Shown here in pieces: positions 14,662 to 21,282 of a stretch of 22,941 nt of DNA (its first letter is position 1; the number at the start of each line of letters is the position of its first letter). Under the pieces are notes generated by a model. It was not told the origin of the DNA. It searched no databases and saw nothing but the letters and a program-made list of their open reading frames with translations. The DNA is taken from IMG/VR virus record IMGVR_UViG_3300021197_000428, positions 1 through 22,941 of that record; one strand, written 5' to 3'. This stretch comes from a virus. The translations under genes and the position numbers were made by a program.

Positions 14662-14886
14662 TTAGTCTTTCTGTAAAACACGGTCTAGCTTATCTTCAAC
14701 ACGGTGTAGTGCTTCCATCACACGGCTCATGTCTTCACGAACCTCACTACGAGTGACGTACTCCTCACGAGTACGGTTGAGTAGTATCTCTATGCGCTTC
14801 TGTTCCTTTGTCATGCCGGAAAGAAACCACGCTCCACCCATTACAACTATACCGATTAGGGTGTCTATTATGTGTACTAAATCCAT
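14662..14886 (-). CDS. Single-pass membrane protein with C-terminal coiled coil, 74 aa
   Basis: Small inner-membrane protein: one apolar segment at about residues 5-25 (HIIDTLIGIVVMGGAWFLSG) behind a very short N-terminus, then a charged coiled coil. A regular heptad is visible at M53, V56, L60, V63, L67, V70. This topology is shared by i-spanins (Rz-like) and by some small phage holin-associated proteins; no holin or endolysin gene is visible beside it, so its part in lysis is only possible. It could instead be a membrane-contacting virion accessory. The ATG overlaps the previous TGA by one base (TGATG), and the 440-residue gene follows after 3 bases. Confidence 0.68.
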   Translation of the reverse strand: MDLVHIIDTLIGIVVMGGAWFLSGMTKEQKRIEILLNRTREEYVTRSEVREDMSRVMEALHRVEDKLDRVLQKD

Positions 14887-15065
14887 CAGTCAGCATCTGC
14901 AACGGTTAGAGTGCCAGCCGCTACTTGCTTTTGAATTTCTGCAAAATGAGTGTTGGCTGGGTCAAGTGGAATAGTGTAAGTTGTGCCATCGACTGTAGCC
15001 ACAATAGCAGTATTTACAGAACTGTCTCTGTCACTTGTTTGATATTTTGCATTTTCTATTTTCAT
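14886..15065 (-). CDS. Small tail-region protein, 59 aa
   Basis: A 59-codon gene filling the gap between the 345-residue fibre gene and the small membrane-protein gene. The product starts MKIENAKYQT, has a beta-type middle (VATVDGTTYTIPLDPAN) and ends in a helix plus acidic tail (HFAEIQKQVAAGTLTVADAD). Its ATG follows the fibre-gene TAA directly, and its TGA overlaps the next ATG (TGATG), so coupling is tight on both sides. The layout V.G.TY.VPLDP.N.HYAEI..QV..G.L.I.D.D is common among small proteins near tail fibres in marine phages; function unknown. Confidence 0.8.
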   Translation of the reverse strand: MKIENAKYQTSDRDSSVNTAIVATVDGTTYTIPLDPANTHFAEIQKQVAAGTLTVADAD

Positions 15066-16103
15066 TTATAACTCCGCAGATGCTGTAAAATCAGTAACTT
15101 CAGCATATTCAGAACTGCCCAAGCCATTTACAAAAGGACTATACCCCCAAGTGCTAATATGCTGGTTGCCTCTAGATGTTCCCGCATCGGCAGCTTCAAA
15201 AACCGTTGTAACAGAAGGCTGTGCCCTCATAGTCACTGGAAAAGAAATATTTGCCCTTGCATATCCACTTCCAAGATTATTCATAAAGCACCAAGCAAGC
15301 CCACCAGAACTAATATCATTGCCTTGCGTATAATACCTCTGACACTTAGCTAACGTAGTTCCTATGTCCTCATGCTCAAACGGCGTGGCCTGTTCGCCGA
15401 TTTCAAGCTGTACGCCCGTCACTGCCCAATCATTTGCAGTGCTGTCAAAAAAGTTTACGTTATGCCCATACAAAAACCCTGCATTTGAATAGTTACTCCA
15501 AGAGGTGCTATCTGAACTTGTAAAATCAGAACCCGCTGCTAAAACCCAGTACACATAAATTCCGGGACCATTATCATCAGCAATGCCGCCACCAGCCGTA
15601 TCGCCAGCAAAAGTGATTGTTTTAAACTCCCATGTGTCAGCAGAACTAATCGTATAAGTAGCCGTAATCTGTCTACCTGTGTTATCTGGCTTATATAAGT
15701 TTAGTCCCCACGTTCCTGTTTTATTAGATTTAACATAAAAACTTAACGTCAATGATTTTGCGGCAGAACTTCCATTGCTAATTTGTTGCAAATTTTGCGC
15801 TTCTATAGGTTGATAAAAAGTGGAGTATTCATCTGCTGCCAAAGCACTTTCAGCGGTTGTACAGTCTATTCTCCAAGACTTAGAAAACCCTGTTGGAGCC
15901 ACAGAAGATTGGACGTATGTGAAAGCAGCATTATCCATATTTGCTACAGTAAGTGAGAAACGGTCTACTGTATTATATCCAGTGGAAGCCGTTGCACTCG
16001 TACCCCGCTGCGCTACGTTCATCGCACCATTGACGACAAGATTTCTATTTTCTTGCGCCTGACCTGAACCAATCAGTGCGGCTAATTCTGCTGCTTTACT
16101 CAT
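15066..16103 (-). CDS. Tail fibre / carbohydrate-binding-like tail protein, 345 aa
   Basis: Probable tail-fibre protein that contacts the host surface. After a short helical leader (SKAAELAALIGSG) comes NRNLVVNGAMNVAQRGT and YNTVDRFSL, an arrangement typical of phage tail proteins carrying a beta-sandwich of carbohydrate-binding type; the region of about residues 30-235 is beta-rich with many aromatic residues. GVQLEIGEQATPFEHE at about 236-251, then KCQRYYTQG, is the usual end of that sandwich, and the last 90 residues form a further beta domain. It lacks the C1q-like domain of its neighbours. The start follows the 25-bp repeat, with GGAG 8 bases upstream. The role is inferred from family resemblance and place. 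Confidence 0.78.
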   Translation of the reverse strand: MSKAAELAALIGSGQAQENRNLVVNGAMNVAQRGTSATASTGYNTVDRFSLTVANMDNAAFTYVQSSVAPTGFSKSWRIDCTTAESALAADEYSTFYQPIEAQNLQQISNGSSAAKSLTLSFYVKSNKTGTWGLNLYKPDNTGRQITATYTISSADTWEFKTITFAGDTAGGGIADDNGPGIYVYWVLAAGSDFTSSDSTSWSNYSNAGFLYGHNVNFFDSTANDWAVTGVQLEIGEQATPFEHEDIGTTLAKCQRYYTQGNDISSGGLAWCFMNNLGSGYARANISFPVTMRAQPSVTTVFEAADAGTSRGNQHISTWGYSPFVNGLGSSEYAEVTDFTASAEL

Positions 16104-16125
16104 CTATCTATCTCCGATTAGCCAA
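16101..16125 (-). repeat. 25-bp junction repeat, copy 1
   Basis: Identical over 25 bases to 17945-17969. Read on the coding strand it holds the last Gly codon and TAA stop of a C1q fibre gene, the ribosome site GGAG, and the ATG of the next gene 8 bases later. Here it joins copy A to the 345-residue fibre. Confidence 0.9.
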
Positions 16126-17107
16126 TTAGTGCGCCTGAAAATACACTTTCAGTCGCGATATCAGTTTGTGACGTGCCTACTGACTGAACAACTTGCACTT
16201 TTGCGGTATCACTAGCATCCATATCAGCTATATGACTTATAGACATCACCCAATAATTTGGGTCTTGACCAAAGTCAGGGTCAAAAATAAATTGGTAGTT
16301 TCTATTGCTTGTTACTATAGTACACAAATAATAATTTGCTGCTGAATCCACCAATCCAAGTCGTATAGAAGTAGACAAAAAATACTTACCAGCCACAGGG
16401 GCTGTGAATGTATTAGATGCAAAGTTTGCGCCTACATCAAACACTTCTGTACCAAAAACTATATCTACATTTGAATTTATAGCGATATTATCTTGTGTGC
16501 TTGCGGGTCTGGCTTGAAACGATGGTTGCAGGGACTTTGTGACATGGCCTGAACTGTCGATACGCATAGTCTCGTCTGTTGCAGACCCATCATTCTTCTT
16601 AAAAATGATTTCGCCATCCGCTGAACCATCTCTAACGTTAATAATAAGCGCACCGCTAGTCGCTTGAAGGGTGGCAATATCGTTTGTACCTGACGAGTCG
16701 GTCATAGTGATTGTTGGGTCATCACTGGTCATAACCACATTATTTGTAACAGAGAGCGAACCAGTAACAGCAAGCGTACTTGCCATAGACACTGCACCAG
16801 CAAACGAGCCACCATCCTTTGCGCTAACTGTGTCGGCTATTGCAAAGGTATCGTAGGTAATCATCTCTACTACGTCATCAGTCGAAGCTCCTGTAACAAG
16901 AACAACGCTGGTTCCGGTTGTAGAAGCATAGTCAGTGACAGGCTTGAGAAGCACCCCGTTTTGATAAACGTCTAGGTACGATGGGTCATCGTAAACCAGA
17001 GATATACCCGCACTGTCGTTACCGCTAAAGCTTGTTTGCCCTGCAGTGGCAGCGTAGATGTATCTCTGACGTACTCCGTTTCCGGGGGATTTACCTATGT
17101 ATGGCAT
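16118..17107 (-). CDS. Tail fibre with C1q-like C-terminal domain, 329 aa (copy A)
   Basis: Probable receptor-contacting fibre. Residues 1-90 resemble an attachment domain (MPYIGKSPG, then SYLDVYQNGVLL and DY), residues 95-190 are repeat-rich shaft (VSMASTLAVTGSLSV, RIDSSGHVT), and residues 194-329 form a jelly-roll of C1q/TNF type: EVFDVGANFASNTFTAPVAG-K-Y, then TSNRNY and ADMDASDTAK, ending GALIG. The same C-terminal domain ends the 165- and 370-residue genes. The gene ends in the 25-bp repeat that also carries the start of the next gene. It starts 9 bases after the 98-residue gene. C1q folds are usually trimeric, fitting a fibre tip. The fold call is from pattern only. Confidence 0.78.
   Translation of the reverse strand: MPYIGKSPGNGVRQRYIYAATAGQTSFSGNDSAGISLVYDDPSYLDVYQNGVLLKPVTDYASTTGTSVVLVTGASTDDVVEMITYDTFAIADTVSAKDGGSFAGAVSMASTLAVTGSLSVTNNVVMTSDDPTITMTDSSGTNDIATLQATSGALIINVRDGSADGEIIFKKNDGSATDETMRIDSSGHVTKSLQPSFQARPASTQDNIAINSNVDIVFGTEVFDVGANFASNTFTAPVAGKYFLSTSIRLGLVDSAANYYLCTIVTSNRNYQFIFDPDFGQDPNYWVMSISHIADMDASDTAKVQVVQSVGTSQTDIATESVFSGALIG
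16539..16561 (-). repeat. 23-bp repeat before the C1q domain, in copy A
   Basis: Identical over 23 bases to 18395-18417. It codes IDSSGHVT in both genes, just before the C1q-like domain, and so marks the upstream border of the shared cassette. Confidence 0.88.
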
Positions 17108-17116
17108 ATTAACTTC

Positions 17117-17413
17117 CTATCCGATTGCAGATGCGTCATCCCGTGCTTTACGATTCTTGTAGTCACTACGAGCAAGAATAAGCGCAACAAAGTCTGCCTG
17201 ATTACTTGGGATGCTGTCAGTAAAGCTATCATCGTTCATCAGTTTAGTTGTCCACTCCTGCTGCATACGCTTCCAGCAGTTGTTGATTTTGCCGTCCACC
17301 GCTGCCTGTATCCAAGCATCTAAGCCAGAATTGTCGCTGGCGGTGTACAAATCGTTGCTCAAGATTTGCTGTTGTAGGTCAGTCAGTACGACTGCTTTAG
17401 TGTGATTTGCCAT
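17117..17413 (-). CDS. Hypothetical protein inside the fibre array, 98 aa
   Basis: Unrecognised helical protein, with LTDLQQQILSNDL, then LDAWIQAAVDGKINNCWKRM and ILARSDYKNRKARD. The VDGKINNCWKRM stretch appears to be typical of a small protein seen near tail fibres in marine phages, with no known function; I cannot name a family. It has the strongest ribosome site here (AAAGGAG, 7 bases before the ATG) and is separated from the 165-residue fibre gene by 36 bases, which hold a small GGGT-GAAAT-ACCC hairpin. It might be a fibre-assembly chaperone, as often found next to fibre genes, but that is a guess from place. Confidence 0.7.
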   Translation of the reverse strand: MANHTKAVVLTDLQQQILSNDLYTASDNSGLDAWIQAAVDGKINNCWKRMQQEWTTKLMNDDSFTDSIPSNQADFVALILARSDYKNRKARDDASAIG

Positions 17414-17449
17414 TTTGTGTCTCCTTTATGACAGGGGTATTTCACCCGA

Positions 17450-17947
17450 TTAACAAATTAATGCACCATTAAATTGGCACCAAGATATTGTATGAACTAC
17501 ATCTGTTTGTTGCGTACCATCTGCTTGATTTATTTTTATCTGTGCCGTGTCATTAGCATCCATGTCAGCAAGCGCACTATTAACAAACGACCAAAAACCA
17601 GCGTCTTGACCAAAGTCAGGGTCATAAATTATGCTATACGACCTGTTAGAAGTCACGATATGTAGTACATAGTAACTAGTCGCAGAGTCCAAAGCAGCAA
17701 CACGGATGGCTGTGTTTATCTGGTACTTTCCAGTAACAGGTGCAGTAAAAGTGTTGCTGGCAAAGTTTGCGCCTACGTCAAACACCTCTGTGTCAAACGT
17801 TATAAGTACGTCTGAACCAACAGCAATATTACTTTGCGTTGCACTTTTAGTAACAGAAAAACATGGTTGCGCTGCTTTTGTCACTTCGCCATCAGCCGAA
17901 ATGGTTACGTTGCTAATACCGGAGCCTTGTATTTTGGTTAGTGCCAT
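17450..17947 (-). CDS. Short C1q-like fibre protein, 165 aa (copy B)
   Basis: A minimal member of the fibre family: a 25-residue leader (MALTKIQGSGISN) joined to one C1q-like domain (residues 26-165). The domain is closest to copy A, sharing EVFDVGANFASNTFTAP, GKY, IVTSNRSY, DPDFGQD and LADMDANDTA, and DNA identity is retained in blocks (22 bp at 17603-17624 with 16262-16283). It lacks the PYLG-type N-terminal attachment domain and shaft of copies A and C, so it may bind to another fibre rather than to the tail itself, or be a decayed or captured domain. The ATG comes from the end of the 25-bp repeat. The C-terminus is GALIC in place of GALIG. Confidence 0.76.
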   Translation of the reverse strand: MALTKIQGSGISNVTISADGEVTKAAQPCFSVTKSATQSNIAVGSDVLITFDTEVFDVGANFASNTFTAPVTGKYQINTAIRVAALDSATSYYVLHIVTSNRSYSIIYDPDFGQDAGFWSFVNSALADMDANDTAQIKINQADGTQQTDVVHTISWCQFNGALIC

Positions 17948-17969
17948 CTATCTATCTCCGATTAGCCAA
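17945..17969 (-). repeat. 25-bp junction repeat, copy 2
   Basis: Identical to 16101-16125. Here it joins copy C to copy B. A diverged version (TAATCGGGTGAAAT) follows the end of copy B near 17440-17455. Confidence 0.9.
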
Positions 17970-19074
17970 GTAAAATTCCTTGTATGTAAGTCAGTGCTGA
18001 GTTGCTTACTATTGTTGCGTGGTTGTTAGTTCCAGAGTATTGTTGATACTGTAAGTAAGCCTCATCGTTAGCATCCATATCTACAATCGCGATATTATTT
18101 GGAGCAGAATATGCTTCATCTGAGGTAATGTCTACAATTTGGTCATAGGTTCTATTACTGGTGTATATTCTGTAATAGTAATAAGTTGCTCCCGCATCAG
18201 AACTATCTAATCTAAAACCCCATTTAATTAAATATCTACCCGTGACAGGAGCAGTAAATTTGTAAGTGCTTAAATTAAAATTCGACCCTACATCATATAA
18301 TTCAGCATTAGCAGCAAATGTGCTTAAGCTAGTTGAATTACTTACTGCGATATTTCCATTAGGGTAAGCGTGGAACGCTGGCTGATTAGGTGTAGTGACA
18401 TGGCCTGAACTGTCGATGGTCATTGGAATGGTAAACGAATGTGTTGCATCAGCCGAGCCAGCAGAAGCAGCAGAAGTAAACCATTTATGCGCTCCATTCG
18501 TTACATCTTGATAATAAGCCAAACCGTAACCAGTAGAAATACTTGTCCCCGTGTCAGAAGAATTGTAGTACGTATTGCTGGCTAAGTAGGTGTCTTTTGT
18601 TCTCTGGAATACTGTACCACTACCTACATTCAAACTTGACGTAACATTTGCATGCATAGTTTTTGGTGTAAAATCAATGCCCACTCTTTCTGACGAATCA
18701 ATAGTAATAGCTGTAGCATCTGCATTGTCGTCTATACCCGGAGATGTAAAGGCACCCGTAAAAGTACCCGTAGTCGCTGTCAGTGCAGACGTAGCTGGGT
18801 GTGCGACTGTAGCGTGAGTACGGGCTAGGTAATTTACAAAGATGTTGTTGCCAGAGTTACTAGACGGGGCAGCAGTAAAGGTCAGTGTCGTGCCGCTTGA
18901 TACGGCATACGCTGCTACGTCCTGTACAACACCATCCACACTCACCAAGATGTCTTGGTCAGAGGTTACAGGGAAGGACAGGGTAAACGCGGTAGTGCTA
19001 CCGTCACCGCTAAACTGGTCAACGGCAGGTTGACTTACAAACCTGTCAGCAGCCTCATTACCTAGATACGGCAT
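17962..19074 (-). CDS. Tail fibre with C1q-like C-terminal domain, 370 aa (copy C)
   Basis: Probable receptor-contacting fibre. Residues 1-85 form an attachment-type domain (MPYLGNEAADRF, FSGDGSTTAFTLSFPV, ILVSVDGVVQ), residues 90-225 a shaft that includes TIDSSGHVT, and residues 230-370 a C1q-like domain, more diverged than copies A and B (ELYDVGSNFN, KFTAPVTGRY, YTSNRTY, IVDMDANDEA, QGILLG). The start overlaps the TAA of the 121-residue gene by one base (TAATG). Its end lies in the 25-bp repeat that supplies the stop, ribosome site and ATG for copy B. The presence of a full N-terminal domain suggests that copies A and C attach to the virion independently. Confidence 0.78.
   Translation of the reverse strand: MPYLGNEAADRFVSQPAVDQFSGDGSTTAFTLSFPVTSDQDILVSVDGVVQDVAAYAVSSGTTLTFTAAPSSNSGNNIFVNYLARTHATVAHPATSALTATTGTFTGAFTSPGIDDNADATAITIDSSERVGIDFTPKTMHANVTSSLNVGSGTVFQRTKDTYLASNTYYNSSDTGTSISTGYGLAYYQDVTNGAHKWFTSAASAGSADATHSFTIPMTIDSSGHVTTPNQPAFHAYPNGNIAVSNSTSLSTFAANAELYDVGSNFNLSTYKFTAPVTGRYLIKWGFRLDSSDAGATYYYYRIYTSNRTYDQIVDITSDEAYSAPNNIAIVDMDANDEAYLQYQQYSGTNNHATIVSNSALTYIQGILLG
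18395..18417 (-). repeat. 23-bp repeat before the C1q domain, in copy C
   Basis: Second copy of the 23-bp element at 16539-16561, at the same place relative to the C1q-like domain. Flanking sequence differs between the two genes, so the identity is local. Confidence 0.88.
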
Positions 19075-19439
19075 TAGGTTATCTCCATTATACTCAATGT
19101 ACCTGAAAGTTTATCTGCGACACTACAGTCAATCGTAATCTGGTCTGTAGTCTCTAGGACAACCTTGTTTCCTGCCATCAATTCCAAACTACCGCCAACA
19201 GGAATAGGCGCATCTTTTACAATTACGCTTGTGCCGTTAGCTGTGTTGTTTGTTACTGCACGGTTGGCTGTATCACTAACCAAGTTAACTGTTGCAGTTA
19301 CTTGAGAAGTGTGTATGTTACTGAGAATCAAGCCTAGAACAACTGTAGTTGTACTACTGGCGGCAGTGTACATCACATAGGGTGTCCCGCTTGCGTTTGG
19401 TTCGGCTGCAAAGTTTACAACCTTAAATGTATTAGCCAT
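19074..19439 (-). CDS. Small beta-rich tail protein, 121 aa
   Basis: Small virion-type protein, almost all predicted beta-strand: TPYVMYTAASSTTTVVLGLI, then VTATVNLVSD, GTSVIVKDAPIPVGGSLEL and KVVLETTDQITIDC, ending in a strand that closes a sandwich (GTLSIMEI). This single-sandwich layout, with an IPVGGSLEL turn, is common for small proteins encoded next to tail fibres in marine phages; it may cap or connect fibres. It is the first gene after the consensus promoter at 19461-19489, with a purine leader (AGAGAGAG) before its ATG. The stop overlaps the start of the 370-residue fibre. No enzyme motif was seen. Confidence 0.74.
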   Translation of the reverse strand: MANTFKVVNFAAEPNASGTPYVMYTAASSTTTVVLGLILSNIHTSQVTATVNLVSDTANRAVTNNTANGTSVIVKDAPIPVGGSLELMAGNKVVLETTDQITIDCSVADKLSGTLSIMEIT

Positions 19440-19460
19440 TTGTCATCTCTCTCTGGATAT

Positions 19461-19489
19461 AGTATACGTTAATTATCGCGGTTTGTCAA
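19461..19489 (-). promoter_or_regulatory. Sigma-70 promoter driving the fibre array
   Basis: On the minus strand TTGACA (complement of 19484-19489), a 17-base AT-rich spacer and TATACT (complement of 19461-19466) give a perfect -35, ideal spacing and a one-mismatch -10. It lies in the 55-base gap between the 595-residue fibre stop and the 121-residue gene start, the longest gap in the structural cluster. Transcription should begin near 19454, leaving a leader of about 15 bases. This points to use of host RNA polymerase for the fibre genes. Confidence 0.82.
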
Positions 19490-19494
19490 CCCTA

Positions 19495-21282
19495 TCAGCC
19501 CAACGCAATTGCTAAAGCTGTGGCCTCGTTAGCTGCATCTGTGGCTGATGTTGCCCCAATGTCAGAAAGCACTTCTGATGCAGAGCGTCCCTCTATAGAA
19601 GTACCGTCGATACGAAGGAAGTCGTTGTCGGCTGCACCGCTGGTAAACACGGCTAGGTTGCCGTTGGATATGCCCGTAGATAATGTTGCTACGGTGGTGA
19701 TTGCTGTGCCGTTCAGGGTCATTGCATCAGCTTCGAGGGTGCCGTCAATATCAGCATCCCCAGATATATCTAGTGAACCAGCGTCTAACTCACCAGTTAG
19801 AGTTATGTTTCTAAAGCTGGCTACATCCTTGTTGGCATCTGCAGTTACGACTTTGCTTGCAACCACTACTCCTACAGCGGCACCTGTGTCCGTGTAGTTT
19901 AGTTCTGTTGCAGTAGCGTCAACAGCAGCTAACTTAGTTAGGTCAGCCTGTACTAATCCAGACACACCATCAAGTAGGTTTAATTCAGCGGCAGTAGATG
20001 TTACGGCGGTTGAACCAAGTATCAAGTCCCCGTCTGGTACAGTAACGTCACCTGTGAAGGTAGCCCCGGCTGTTCCGACAAGAGTCTGGTCGCCACCAGC
20101 AGGTAGCGTAAGAGTGTTTGTTACACCTGCAGAGTGAGGTTGGGCAATAACTTTTTGACCGTGCGAGTTTGACTCACAGTTAAATACGATAGCACCGGAG
20201 TTGGTGTTGCCTCGTACTACGACTGTGCCTGTGCCGTTAGGAGCCAAGTCGATTGTGGCGTTGGATGTCGTAACGATATCCGCACCGTTCATGTCGAGGT
20301 TGCCGCCTAATTGCGGAGTCGTGTCCTCTACTATGTTAGATAGAGCAACACCACCAACAGCCAAACCTGATACTATTGTGCTGCGTGTTATTTTCTTTAA
20401 GCCACCACCTGAAGTATCTACTGCCAAGAACACATCGTCATTTGCTACGGTTGATATTTCAGAAAGACTACCTGCCGCAACTGAATTAAAATTAGTTCCG
20501 TCTGCAATGAGTAGGTTACCAGCAGTGTTGGTAGCCATAGTGATGTCGTCACCAGATACAGTTAGGTCACCGGATACAGTTAAGTTACCAGCTACGGTCG
20601 CGTTTTGACTAGCATCAATTGTAAGAGCAGATGTACCGCCTGTGGCGATAGTTATAACGTCTGACCCGGAGAATGTTATGCTGGTGTTTGTATCTGCATC
20701 CCCAGCAATACTATCAAGCTGTATGCTGCCTACGTTTGTTATGTTGTTGTCGTTAAACGACGTAGCACCCAGCGACACTGTTCCTGTGGCAGTGAGGTTG
20801 TTGGAACCTGCACTCAAGTTACCACCGGATGTAAGGGTACCGGATACATCTACGTTACCGTTTATGTCAACTGTAGTCGCGGCAATCTGAATTTCTGTGT
20901 CGGCTATGAGGTCAAGCTGCCCGTCTGCGCTTGAGTGGATATATATAGCGGTGTCGCGGAACTGTATCTTTTCAGTTGTGGCAATAAGGATGTCGTCAGA
21001 GAACTCAAAGTAATCCTCATCTTCCATCCACTTTAGTACGCCATCATTTGTTTCACCATCGAAGGTGATTGTAATGTCTGTACCTGCAGTACCTGCCCCG
21101 AATGTCAGACTGTTGCTTGCTAACTTGGTAATAGGGCCACCTTCAGCGGCTGTACCGTCGTGAGTGTGTCCCGTACTTGCAGCAAATGCAGCTAGTAACT
21201 GATTAAATTCGTCATTGGTATGTGCGGCGGTGATTGTATCCCCGTCGGTATACGAAGACTGTCTAGTGTATGTAGCACCCAT
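19495..21282 (-). CDS. Tail fibre protein, repeat-rich beta shaft, 595 aa
   Basis: Probable major tail fibre. The N-terminus (TDGDTITAAHTNDEFNQLL, then GHTHDGTAAEGGPI at residues 38-51, with an HxH motif) is typical of the virion-attachment end of marine phage fibres. The remainder is repetitive, low in charge and rich in Gly, Thr, Ser, Ala and Asp, with recurring strands such as NLTVSGDLTVSGDD, GNVDVSGTLTSGGNLS and STAAELNLLDGVSG, as in beta-helical or triple-stranded fibre shafts. No C1q-like domain or intramolecular chaperone is visible at the C-terminus (SATDAANEATALAIALG). The start follows the TAG of the 504-residue gene directly (TAGATG); the promoter for the later fibre genes lies just beyond its stop. 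Confidence 0.8.
   Translation of the reverse strand: MGATYTRQSSYTDGDTITAAHTNDEFNQLLAAFAASTGHTHDGTAAEGGPITKLASNSLTFGAGTAGTDITITFDGETNDGVLKWMEDEDYFEFSDDILIATTEKIQFRDTAIYIHSSADGQLDLIADTEIQIAATTVDINGNVDVSGTLTSGGNLSAGSNNLTATGTVSLGATSFNDNNITNVGSIQLDSIAGDADTNTSITFSGSDVITIATGGTSALTIDASQNATVAGNLTVSGDLTVSGDDITMATNTAGNLLIADGTNFNSVAAGSLSEISTVANDDVFLAVDTSGGGLKKITRSTIVSGLAVGGVALSNIVEDTTPQLGGNLDMNGADIVTTSNATIDLAPNGTGTVVVRGNTNSGAIVFNCESNSHGQKVIAQPHSAGVTNTLTLPAGGDQTLVGTAGATFTGDVTVPDGDLILGSTAVTSTAAELNLLDGVSGLVQADLTKLAAVDATATELNYTDTGAAVGVVVASKVVTADANKDVASFRNITLTGELDAGSLDISGDADIDGTLEADAMTLNGTAITTVATLSTGISNGNLAVFTSGAADNDFLRIDGTSIEGRSASEVLSDIGATSATDAANEATALAIALG

Noticed and set aside
17417-17446. GGGT-GAAAT-ACCC hairpin between copy B and the 98-residue gene as a terminator
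   Set aside because: The stem is only four pairs and no T-run follows on the coding strand.
16101-18417. Short repeats as a CRISPR array or mobile-element ends
   Set aside because: There are only two copies of each, spaced by gene lengths and lying in coding or start-site positions; no transposase or Cas gene is nearby.
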